A stretch of DNA of 64,000 nt from an unidentified eubacterium SCB49 (GTDB taxonomy: Bacteria > Bacteroidota > Bacteroidia > Flavobacteriales > Flavobacteriaceae): the NCBI GenBank assembly GCA_000170815.1, contig ABCO01000001.1, positions 434,001 through 498,000 on the forward strand. Reading direction: 5' to 3'. Positions 29,902 to 38,123 of the stretch are shown in pieces. Within the stretch, counting starts at the first letter, position 1, and each line of letters opens with the position of its first letter. A program made the translations under genes and the position numbers. The notes under the pieces are model-generated. The model saw only the letters and a list, made by a program, of their open reading frames with translations. It ran no database searches and was not told the DNA's origin.

Positions 29902-30165
29902 ATGGCTCACAAAAAAGGAGTTGGTAGTTCTAAAAACGGTAGAGAATCAGAATCAAAACGTCTAGGCGTTAAGATATTTGGTGGACAAGCTGCCCTTGCA
30001 GGAAACATCATAGTAAGACAAAGAGGTAATACGCATCACCCAGGTGAAAACGTATACGGTGGTAAAGATCATACACTACACGCAAAAGTGGACGGTTATG
30101 TAAAATTCACTAAGAAAAGAGATAATAAATCTTATGTAAGCATTATTCCAGTAGGAGAAGCTTAA
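29902..30165 (+). CDS. rpmA: 50S ribosomal protein L27
   Basis: 87 residues. It begins [20 protein letters not shown] and shows [20 protein letters not shown], the standard bL27 core that reaches towards the peptidyl transferase centre. There is no N-terminal cleavable extension of the Firmicutes type. It is 63 bp after rplU and is followed by a perfect terminator. Confidence 0.99.
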   Translation: MAHKKGVGSSKNGRESESKRLGVKIFGGQAALAGNIIVRQRGNTHHPGENVYGGKDHTLHAKVDGYVKFTKKRDNKSYVSIIPVGEA

Positions 30166-30192
30166 GATTTAATTAGATCTACCTTACAAGAT

Positions 30193-30230
30193 AAGCCTTG
30201 ATATTCATAATGAATATCAAGGCTTTTTTT
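30193..30230 (+). terminator. terminator of rplU-rpmA
   Basis: AAGCCTTGATATTCA and its complement (30193-30207 / 30211-30225) pair over 15 bp with a three-base loop, followed by a T-run to 30230. Confidence 0.95.
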
Positions 30231-30245
30231 ATGTCCTTTATTTTA

Positions 30246-30328
30246 CTTCAATAAAAAATCCCCTATATGTTACTAAAGGGGATTTGTCGTGTCTCAATGT
30301 TCTCCTCAAAACCTTGATCGCTTTTATA
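30246..30328 (-). ncRNA. candidate small RNA with own promoter and terminator
   Basis: The 355-bp gap between rpmA and the PorP gene holds a self-contained minus-strand unit. A perfect -7 box TACCTTTG lies at 30340-30333, and a strong terminator hairpin AAATCCCCT / AGGGGATTT (30285-30277 and 30264-30256) is followed by a T-run to about 30250. No protein-coding frame lies between. The predicted transcript is about 80 nt. The PorP gene upstream has its own terminator (30490-30455), so this second terminator is not needed for it. No sequence match to a known RNA can be claimed by eye; the Flavo-1 and 6S families should be compared. Confidence 0.45.
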
Positions 30329-30454
30329 TTGACAAAGGTAATTACATTAGTTGGTATTGCTTAATACTCTATTTTAGGCTTTAGTTAATTTAATGTTATT
30401 ACAATATTCATTTTTATACCTTGATTTATATTTTCTTCAGATTAAAATTTAACC

Positions 30455-30490
30455 CAAAAAAAACCGTCAGCTTATAAAACAGACGGTTTT
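30455..30490 (-). terminator. terminator of the adhesin-PorP operon
   Basis: AAAACCGTC (30460-30468) and GACGGTTTT (30482-30490) pair over 9 bp. On the minus strand it is followed by eight T, 30 bp after the PorP stop. Confidence 0.9.
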
Positions 30491-30520
30491 TGTTATATCG
30501 TATTTTGTATAAACTGGATT

Positions 30521-31540
30521 TTAATTTATCGCAGGACAGTTACAATCGTATGGTGCACGTCTTCCGCTTAAGAAGTCAAATCCAAGTGTGATTTGGTGAA
30601 AACCTCCACTATTGAAACGTACATTACCAGATAGATAAGAGTACGTGTATGCTAGCATAAAGTTTTTATAAGTACCACCTAATACTGGTGTAATGTATTG
30701 TAGTTTTTGTTCGCCTACTTCTGCTCCATCTAAATACTCTGCTCCATCAAAACTTCTTCTGTAAGATATCCCTGCAAAAAGTCTACCTTCATCAATCATT
30801 CTGTAAGCTTTAAAGTTTACATCTATTGTTTGCTCGTTAGTGCGTTCTTGCCATTGGTATAAAAAACCAGGCTCAAATAACCAATCACTTCCTTTACGTG
30901 CGCTACCAGGTCCTGAAATTGCGTATGTGGCACCTAAAAGATATTTACGTTGATTGTTTGATTCAAATCCAGCGGTGTATAATGCTCTATTCTGAAATAT
31001 TAAATTCTTCACAGTAAAGTGACCAGAGAAATTTAAAAAGTTATATGAGAATCCTGCGTCTACATTAAAATAAGCTCCACTTTGTATGATGTTTTCAAGA
31101 AGGGGATCAAAATTATTTATAAGGTCAAATTCTGTTTCATCTGCTCGAGATTGTATAAGTCCAGCACTTAAACCAAAAGATAACTGGTTTAAATCTACTT
31201 CACTTCTTGAAAACATTAAGTGATGGGCGTAAGTGATGTAACCTCCTGTTTGTGATTGATACCCATTTTTGTCATTCATTAATATGGCACCAATTCCAGA
31301 GTTTTCCCCTACACGTGCATTAATGCTCGCTGTTTGTAAATTTGGCGCGCCATTATCATCAAACCATTGTTGACGAGCTGTTAAACGTACTTGATTATAT
31401 GAAGCCGCTCCAGCCATAGATGGGTGTAGTAAATAGTAATTATCCGCAAAATAATCTGAATATACTGGTATACCGTCCTGTGCAAGAGAGATTTGGGCAA
31501 AGAACATTGCCAGAATTAAGTAGATTGTGTTAGGTTTCAT
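30521..31540 (-). CDS. PorP/SprF family type IX secretion membrane protein
   Basis: 339 residues. A signal peptide (about 1-20, ending ISLAQ) is followed by the typical PorP/SprF opening GIPVYSDYFADNYYLLHPSM, then LTARQQWFDDNGAPNLQTAS and a beta-barrel ending GGFHQITLGFDFLSG. SprF-like proteins are outer-membrane partners needed for secretion and surface attachment of the type B CTD protein encoded next to them. That partner is the giant adhesin whose stop codon lies 8 bp upstream, so the pairing is direct. Confidence 0.93.
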   Translation of the reverse strand: MKPNTIYLILAMFFAQISLAQDGIPVYSDYFADNYYLLHPSMAGAASYNQVRLTARQQWFDDNGAPNLQTASINARVGENSGIGAILMNDKNGYQSQTGGYITYAHHLMFSRSEVDLNQLSFGLSAGLIQSRADETEFDLINNFDPLLENIIQSGAYFNVDAGFSYNFLNFSGHFTVKNLIFQNRALYTAGFESNNQRKYLLGATYAISGPGSARKGSDWLFEPGFLYQWQERTNEQTIDVNFKAYRMIDEGRLFAGISYRRSFDGAEYLDGAEVGEQKLQYITPVLGGTYKNFMLAYTYSYLSGNVRFNSGGFHQITLGFDFLSGRRAPYDCNCPAIN

Positions 31541-31548
31541 ATGCTTTT

Positions 31549-34500
31549 TTATCGTTTCAGTGTAAAGTGACTTCTAAATTCTTTTCTTACTTCGTCTTCA
31601 GTATATTCTATCAAGAACCAATAATCACTTGATGGCATATCTGCTCCATTATAAGTTCCGTCCCATCCTATGTCGTTTAATGGGCTTAATTGCTTTAATA
31701 ATTTTCCATGACGGTCAAAGATATAAATATTAGCGGTTAGGTCAAAACTTGCAATAGATTCTATTCGCCAAGTATCGTTAAATCCATCTCCATTTGGTGT
31801 CATAAAACGATCATAGTCGATTACACCAAACGTAAAAGTGATTTCTCCACATCCATTTACATCACGTATGGTAATTAAATGTGATCCTGCTTCTACGTTT
31901 TCAAATATATTACTATCCTGAAATGGACTTTCATTCATACTATACTCATACGTTCCGATGCCTTCTGTTAAGACCTCTACAGTGTTGGTTCCTGAAAAAG
32001 CACCATCTACAAGTCTTGCACTCCAGTTGATTGGTGGTGCAGATAAAGTTACTGTAGTGGTTGCTGTAGCGCTACATCCTGATGAAATCTCTGTAGCAGT
32101 CACTACATAAACTCCTCCAGCTACGGCTGTGATAGTATTCCCTATTTCGCCTTCTATCACTGCTCCATCTACCGTCCATTCAAAAACAAACAATTCTTCG
32201 TCTAAGTCGATACCAAATGTTGGTGGACTATCTTCTCCAAAATCTTCTTCTATTGGGTTTCCATTTTCGTCTACACATAGTCTAAAGGTTTCTGGTAACG
32301 ATATGCTTGGTAACTGTATTACGTTTAAGATTACTACTACAGTAGCATTACATCCTGTAAGGGTATTTGTTACTGTCGCATAAATCTCTTGAGGATTAAT
32401 GATGTTTGTATAGTTTGGACCTATTTGCTCACCACCTTCTTCTACTGCATTCTCCAGTGTTTCGTGATAGGTTACCGCATAAATAGTTGGGTCTTGACCG
32501 TTTAGTATTTCTTCGTTTAATACTGTTAAGTCAAATACAGTAATTCCATCATTATCTCCTTCTGCATCACATAATGTGTAAGGTTCTGCTGGAGCGGTTG
32601 CTGTAGCACCTTCTCTTGTTTCCAACTCAAAGAATTGAACACCTCCTATATAACATCCTGTTTCTAGATTTAGAATACCTGTGTAAATATAAAAAGGAAC
32701 TCCTTCTAGAATTGTTGCCGGAAAAGCATTTGCAGGAGTAATTGGAAAAACCATATTCTCTGCATCTTCTGGTGTTAGGTAATACGTTACATCAAAAAGC
32801 GCTGGGTCTTGATCTGGACCTAAAGCCTCTTCTTTCTTTAAGGTAAGGTCAAACTCTGCGATACCATCACTTGGCGTTTCACACACTATAAGAGGACTGT
32901 CGTCAAATTCTACACTATCATCTGGTAATGGGTTTACGATTAGCTGTACTTCTACAATCTCAAAGCAGCCTGTTGCGTTGTTTAAGTTGTCAACACGTAC
33001 ATAAACAACATCTGGATTTAATACGTTAGGGTAGGTTGTTGGGTCTATGATCTCGTTTGTCATATCAAAAGCATCTTGATATGTAGTATAGTATCCTACC
33101 ATCCAGTTTGCACCTCCAGTAATTAAAGCTGCAGCTTCTGTTAGGTCAAATATTTCTATTTCATCTCCTGTATCATTATAATCACATAGTTCTAAGACGA
33201 TATCCGTTGCTGGAGTAGGGTTTGATATCACTATTAACTCTATAGTGGTAAAATCTACACAAGTTGTATTACTGTCTGTTACTCTTACGTATAGGGTTTG
33301 AGGGTTAATAGCAACAACTTCTCCAGTAACTGGATCTACTTCTGCATTCATATGCTCATTAGCTGGAGAAATTGGATTCTCATTTGCTTGAGCTTCAGCA
33401 TCTGTTAAAAAATACTGTACGTTTATTCCTGGTATTCCGCCTGTAATAGCATCATTATTTAGGGTAAGATCAAAAGTGTAAATGCCGTCACCAGGTTCGC
33501 CAAGTGTATCACATACTTCTACTTGTAAAGGTCCCATTGCAACAGGGCCATCTACTACCTGAAGTTCAAAACTACCAATAGAATTACAGAAATTATCGCC
33601 ATCGTTATTGTCTAAACGATACCAAATTGTCTGTGGGTTTGTTGTGTTTGTAAAGTTTTCTGGGTCTGAAATAACAGGAACTCCATCTATAGCATCCAGT
33701 TCTGTTAAATGATACGTCAATGTAAAATCGTCTGGATCTTGATCGCCATAAATAAGATCATTTTGAAGTGTGAGGTTAAAGATTTCAATACCGTCTCCAT
33801 CATTCTCACAAGCAACTAAAGGTTCTAGCGTTAAAGGGATAACAGGACTGTCGATTACTATTAAATCAAGCTCAATAATAGTGAAGCAACCTGTGCCTCC
33901 GTTAGCAAGATCATATTCTACACGCACGTATACTGTCTGCTGATATTGAAAGATATTACTATATGGAAAAACAGTTATCTCATTAAATTGATTCTCTGCG
34001 TCTACATAAGTTTCGTAATAACTAACAATTAAATTTAATTCGTCTCCTATAATCTCTGCATCCTTATCTGTCAAGGTAAAGAATCCATAGCCATCATTAT
34101 TGTCATCACAAACAATTAATGGTGTTGGCTCTTCTGGCGATGGAGGATTCTCCACACGCAATTGCAGTGTAAATTCATCTTCTACACAACCTGTTGTTAA
34201 GTCTTCTGCTCTTATATATACATCTTGTGGATTACTCAACAAGTTTTCAAAAGCTGTAGGGTCGGCAATAGCATTGTCGTTATCATTAGTATCTAATAAA
34301 GCTTGTGTTTCAAAGAAAGTAACTAAGATGTTATTATCTCCGCCTGTAATTTGAGCTATTGCTTGTGTTAAATCAAACGCTTCAAAACCATCTGGCGGTG
34401 TGCTTGTTTCGCATAAAATAAGAGGGTCTGGCGCTGTTAAAGTTGGTTTTAAACTCACATGCAACTCTACCGTAGTTTGACTTGAACAACCACTATCAAT

Positions 34501-37035
34501 ATCTGTAACAACAATATAAATAGTTTGAGGATTCCCTAATGCAGGTTGGTTTGGATAAGCACCAGCGTTGACAATTGGGTTGACACCACTATCTGCACTA
34601 ACTTGATCTTCAAAATACTCAACAATAAACGATGTTTCGTCAAGACCTGCTAATAACTGCGCTTCAACAGAATACAAATCGAATATCTCTACTCCATCAC
34701 CATCATCATCACAAAGAAAAATAGGATCTGGCTGTGTGATTTCTGGGCTTTCGCTTACTATTAATTCTAGCAATGTTGTATTATAACAACCTGTTGAAGT
34801 ATCTGTTAATCTTACATAAATAGTTTGATTGTCTGCATCAACATTAAAATAATCCACATCATCAGGAATAGGGTTTAATCCACTTGCTGCTTCTCCTGGC
34901 GTTCCGTGATACGTAACTTCTAGATATCCTGAAGGATCTCCACAACGTATTTGACTTTCGGCATTCTCTAATATAAACTCACCAAAACCATCATTGTCAA
35001 CATCACAGAACACAAGTGGTTCTGGCTCGCAAATAACAGGAAGTGGTGCTACCTCTAAGAGTAGTGTGGTAATGCTGTAACAGCCTGTGGCGTCATCTTC
35101 TATACGAACCCAAATAGTTTCTCCTGTGCTTGTGTATGGTATTGGTAATGGATTTGTAGCATTTTCTGCGTCTAGCATATTTCCGAAGTACGTAATACTA
35201 AGGCCTACAGCGCTACCAATTATCTCATCATTTTTTTCATTAAGATCAAAAATGGCAGATCCATCATCTTCTATATCACATCCCACTAAAGGAAATGGTG
35301 CTGTGAAGTCTGGTGTTTCTCCAAGTACTAAATTAAAATCACCTATAGTAGTACAGCCTAAACTGTTTGTGGCTAGTACATATATAGTCGTAAATCCAGT
35401 AGTGTATGAGCTTGTGTTTAATATTGGATTTGTGCCAGTTTGAGCATCTATAAGATTTTCAAAATATGCTAAGTCAACATTAACAAGGCCATTTAATATC
35501 TCGTCATCTTTAGTTGTAAGGTCAAAGGTTTCTAGACCATCATTATTGTTGTCACATAAAAAATAATCTGAAATTATTTCTATAATTTCGGGTGCTTGAT
35601 CTACTTGAATTTCTAGTGGAACAATATCATAACAGTTTCTGTATATGTCTTCAAGACGACCGTAAACTATTTGATAATTTGCTGTTGTATTTACATATGC
35701 AGTTGGGTCTGGAATTACATTTAATTCCATCTCTGCATCTAGTTCAGATTCGTAATAATCAACAAGTACTTCTGTTTGAGTGCCAATTATTTGAGCATCT
35801 GCTTGAGTAAGGTCAAAAGTGGCAAAACCATCATTAGGTGCCTCATCGCATTCTCTCATTAGGTCTGGTATGTTAGCGACTGGCTGTGGTGCAAATTCTA
35901 CTATAATTTGATCTGTTGCAATACAGTCTGCGCTTAAGATAGCTTCAATTTGATAAACACCAGGTTCTGTTACTGTTATTTCGTTGTCTGTCTCGTCTGG
36001 AAGGATATCAAACATTCCCGTTGTTGGGTTTTGAACATACCATTGAAATGTAGCTCCTGGTGCTGATTCTTCTACACCAAAAGTAAATTCTTCTGCATCA
36101 CAAGGAGCATTACCGGAAACAATAGTTGCATCGTCTGGTAATGAAACACCTATATTAAAACTACCTTCTCTAAAGAAAACGGCAGAGTCGAAAGCAGAAT
36201 CACCTCTGTCTCCAACTACCATTTTTAATTCATATTCTTCACCAGGAACAAGAGATGCCATGGCAACAAGAGCTTGAGTATAACCGTCAAACTGAATTTC
36301 GTTTGTGTTGTTAGCGCCATCATTACTAATATATAGATCTGGAAAGAAATCTACTCCTTCATTTTCAGTTCCACAATTAAAAGTATCTGAGTGAATAGAT
36401 AATGTGTTAACTACCACTCCAGCAGAGCCTGGTACTGCTGCTATATTTGTGCCTCCAAATGCAGTTCCAGAATCATCAGGAATTCCAGGTCCTCTTAATA
36501 AGAAAGCAAAACCATCTCTAAATGAGGCGTCACATTCAAATTGATTTTCATATTCTTCTGATGCAAAAATAAAATCGAAAGACATTTCAGAAATTACAGG
36601 TACAAATGTAAATTGAAAAACAGTTGCGTTATTGGTTGGTTCGTTTAGACCGTCAAGTCCAAATAATACGGCTTGTAAATCAGTATCACCATTCCAGCCA
36701 GCTCCAGTGTCACTTACACCGTTAGAATCATTAGGGCCTTCAGCACTTTTGGCAAAACCACCAGATAAAATTAATCCAGACTCAAAAGGGAAATTTGTAC
36801 CACTTGCATCAAAAAATCCCCAGCTACGTTCGTCTATGTTTGTTGTTCCATTAGGGTTTTCTTGTAAAAAAGTAAACTCTACGTCTCCACAACCCGTTCC
36901 TCCAATAAGGACCTCGGTAATCATTTGCTCTGGAGTATAACCTGTTTCTGGAGCCGTTGGATCATCGACAATAATGCTTTGAGAGAAGCCAACTGTAGCT
37001 ATCAGTAACAATAAAGGAAGTAAAATTCTTTTCAT
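31549..37035 (-). CDS. giant repetitive surface protein with choice-of-anchor L domain and type IX type B sorting domain
   Basis: 1828 residues from the ATG at 37035 (a GTG two codons earlier is possible). The signal peptide is MKRILLPLLLLIATVGFSQS. Residues 25-295 form a choice-of-anchor L type domain (FIFASEEYENQFECDASFRDG). One Ig-like segment follows, then twelve ~95-residue repeats (about 390-1540), each with CD..xDG..xFDLT, a YY/YF strand, INPQTIYVRV-like and TGC..-like strands. Two more Ig-like units and a CHU_C/type B tail (RFMTPNGDGFNDTWRI ... YIFDRHGKLLKQ) complete it. It is SprB-like in layout, a probable adhesin moved over the cell surface or attached to it. Asp/Glu-rich composition suggests Ca2+ binding. 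Confidence 0.93.
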   Translation of the reverse strand: MKRILLPLLLLIATVGFSQSIIVDDPTAPETGYTPEQMITEVLIGGTGCGDVEFTFLQENPNGTTNIDERSWGFFDASGTNFPFESGLILSGGFAKSAEGPNDSNGVSDTGAGWNGDTDLQAVLFGLDGLNEPTNNATVFQFTFVPVISEMSFDFIFASEEYENQFECDASFRDGFAFLLRGPGIPDDSGTAFGGTNIAAVPGSAGVVVNTLSIHSDTFNCGTENEGVDFFPDLYISNDGANNTNEIQFDGYTQALVAMASLVPGEEYELKMVVGDRGDSAFDSAVFFREGSFNIGVSLPDDATIVSGNAPCDAEEFTFGVEESAPGATFQWYVQNPTTGMFDILPDETDNEITVTEPGVYQIEAILSADCIATDQIIVEFAPQPVANIPDLMRECDEAPNDGFATFDLTQADAQIIGTQTEVLVDYYESELDAEMELNVIPDPTAYVNTTANYQIVYGRLEDIYRNCYDIVPLEIQVDQAPEIIEIISDYFLCDNNNDGLETFDLTTKDDEILNGLVNVDLAYFENLIDAQTGTNPILNTSSYTTGFTTIYVLATNSLGCTTIGDFNLVLGETPDFTAPFPLVGCDIEDDGSAIFDLNEKNDEIIGSAVGLSITYFGNMLDAENATNPLPIPYTSTGETIWVRIEDDATGCYSITTLLLEVAPLPVICEPEPLVFCDVDNDGFGEFILENAESQIRCGDPSGYLEVTYHGTPGEAASGLNPIPDDVDYFNVDADNQTIYVRLTDTSTGCYNTTLLELIVSESPEITQPDPIFLCDDDGDGVEIFDLYSVEAQLLAGLDETSFIVEYFEDQVSADSGVNPIVNAGAYPNQPALGNPQTIYIVVTDIDSGCSSQTTVELHVSLKPTLTAPDPLILCETSTPPDGFEAFDLTQAIAQITGGDNNILVTFFETQALLDTNDNDNAIADPTAFENLLSNPQDVYIRAEDLTTGCVEDEFTLQLRVENPPSPEEPTPLIVCDDNNDGYGFFTLTDKDAEIIGDELNLIVSYYETYVDAENQFNEITVFPYSNIFQYQQTVYVRVEYDLANGGTGCFTIIELDLIVIDSPVIPLTLEPLVACENDGDGIEIFNLTLQNDLIYGDQDPDDFTLTYHLTELDAIDGVPVISDPENFTNTTNPQTIWYRLDNNDGDNFCNSIGSFELQVVDGPVAMGPLQVEVCDTLGEPGDGIYTFDLTLNNDAITGGIPGINVQYFLTDAEAQANENPISPANEHMNAEVDPVTGEVVAINPQTLYVRVTDSNTTCVDFTTIELIVISNPTPATDIVLELCDYNDTGDEIEIFDLTEAAALITGGANWMVGYYTTYQDAFDMTNEIIDPTTYPNVLNPDVVYVRVDNLNNATGCFEIVEVQLIVNPLPDDSVEFDDSPLIVCETPSDGIAEFDLTLKKEEALGPDQDPALFDVTYYLTPEDAENMVFPITPANAFPATILEGVPFYIYTGILNLETGCYIGGVQFFELETREGATATAPAEPYTLCDAEGDNDGITVFDLTVLNEEILNGQDPTIYAVTYHETLENAVEEGGEQIGPNYTNIINPQEIYATVTNTLTGCNATVVVILNVIQLPSISLPETFRLCVDENGNPIEEDFGEDSPPTFGIDLDEELFVFEWTVDGAVIEGEIGNTITAVAGGVYVVTATEISSGCSATATTTVTLSAPPINWSARLVDGAFSGTNTVEVLTEGIGTYEYSMNESPFQDSNIFENVEAGSHLITIRDVNGCGEITFTFGVIDYDRFMTPNGDGFNDTWRIESIASFDLTANIYIFDRHGKLLKQLSPLNDIGWDGTYNGADMPSSDYWFLIEYTEDEVRKEFRSHFTLKR
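32300..35880 (-). repeat. twelve diverged tandem repeat units in the adhesin coding sequence
   Basis: Each unit encodes about 90-105 residues with the signature Cys-Asp/Glu-(x)4-8-Asp-Gly-(x)3-Phe-Asp-Leu-Thr at its start and Thr-x-Cys near its end. The units are clearly homologous at protein level but diverged at DNA level, so they are old duplications and unlikely to recombine often. The paired cysteines, one early and one late in each unit, suggest one disulphide per domain. Confidence 0.85.
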
Positions 37036-37054
37036 GAACACGTGGTTAAGGCTT

Positions 37055-37094
37055 CAAATATATTGAATACATTGGTTTTGTTTTGCTACTTTTG
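37055..37094. promoter_or_regulatory. divergent promoters of adhesin and Nfu genes
   Basis: Minus strand: TATATTTG at 37062-37055, 20 bp before the adhesin ATG. Plus strand: TACTTTTG at 37087-37094, 15 bp before the Nfu ATG, with TTG at 37063-37065 (21-bp spacer). The two promoters overlap head to head within 40 bp, so they probably exclude each other. Confidence 0.7.
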
Positions 37095-37108
37095 CTAAAA
37101 ATACACCT

Positions 37109-38029
37109 ATGAAACCTCATAATATTATCATACAACCCACAAATAACGAAAATATTGTAAAATTTGTTGCAAATTCTTTTCTTACTCAAGCTAAAAGTTA
37201 CGAATTTAAAAATATTGAAGAGGCGGTTGAGAGCCCTATTGCACAACAATTGTTCTACCTTCCTTTTGTAAAAACAGTTTATATTTCTCAAAATTTTATA
37301 GCAATTGAAAAATATAACATTGTAAGTTGGGATATGGTTCAGGATGAAGTAGCCGAATCTATTAACGAATATATAGAAAGTGGTAAGCCGGTTGTAAATG
37401 AATCTGCAGATAAGAAAAAAATACCTGTAACTATATATGGAGAGACGACGCCTAATCCTGCTGTATTAAAATTTGTCGCAAATAAGCCTTTAGTAACGGG
37501 TACTTTTGATTTTAAAAATATTGATGATGCAAAGCATGCACCATTAGCTACAGCGCTGTTTAACTTTCCTTTTGTAAAAGAAGTTTTTATGAGTAACAAT
37601 TATATTTCTGTAATGAAATATGATATTGCAGAATGGGATGAGATAAGTATGCAACTTCGAGAGTTTATTAGAAGTTACATAGAAGATGGTAAAGAGATTT
37701 TTACAGATGCCATGCTTAATGAAACAATAAAGGAAGAACAAAAAGCGGTTGCTTCTCCTACAGAAAATGGTTCAGATAAATCATACTCAGATATTGATAA
37801 TGAAATCATGGACATTCTTGATGAGTATATAAAACCAGCTGTGGCAAGTGATGGTGGTCATATTGCTTTTGATAGTTATGATGCAAATACAAAAACAGTA
37901 AAAGTTATTTTACAAGGTGCTTGTAGTGGTTGTCCTTCTGCTACGGTAACACTTAAAAATGGAATTGAAACCATGCTAAGAGATATGATGAAGGGTAGAG
38001 TTGAGATTGTTGAAGCAATAAATGGATAA
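37109..38029 (+). CDS. NifU-like iron-sulfur scaffold/carrier with duplicated N-terminal domain
   Basis: 306 residues. Two Nfu_N-type domains in tandem (about 4-93 and 107-195), each with NPAVLKFVAN- or ENIVKFVANSF-like starts and FPFVKEVFMSNNYISV/LPFVKTVYISQNFIAI cores, are followed by the NifU C-terminal domain (about 222-306) with the cluster-binding CxxC at Cys272 and Cys275 (GACSGCPSA). It carries 4Fe-4S clusters to target apoproteins. Duplication of the N-domain is common in this phylum. The ATG is 15 nt past a -7 box. Confidence 0.93.
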   Translation: MKPHNIIIQPTNNENIVKFVANSFLTQAKSYEFKNIEEAVESPIAQQLFYLPFVKTVYISQNFIAIEKYNIVSWDMVQDEVAESINEYIESGKPVVNESADKKKIPVTIYGETTPNPAVLKFVANKPLVTGTFDFKNIDDAKHAPLATALFNFPFVKEVFMSNNYISVMKYDIAEWDEISMQLREFIRSYIEDGKEIFTDAMLNETIKEEQKAVASPTENGSDKSYSDIDNEIMDILDEYIKPAVASDGGHIAFDSYDANTKTVKVILQGACSGCPSATVTLKNGIETMLRDMMKGRVEIVEAING

Positions 38030-38084
38030 ATTAAACCTATTTGTGATTACTTTTAGGTAATATAACAAAACCTTAAGACCTAAA

Positions 38085-38117
38085 TGCGCCTTTGATATCT
38101 TCAAAGGCGTATTTTTG
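38085..38117 (+). terminator. terminator of the Nfu gene
   Basis: CGCCTTTGA (38087-38095) pairs with TCAAAGGCG (38101-38109), followed by TATTTTTG. It covers an alternative TTG codon (38115) of the next gene, favouring the ATG at 38124. Confidence 0.85.
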
Positions 38118-38123
38118 TTTTAT

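Noticed and set aside
32300..35880. A CRISPR-like or satellite array
   Set aside because: The periodicity is about 285 bp in coding sequence with diverged units, not short identical repeats with spacers.
32129..36940. Several plus-strand frames within the adhesin
   Set aside because: Ser/Thr/Pro-rich shadows of the Asp/Glu-rich repeats on the minus strand, without start signals or homology.
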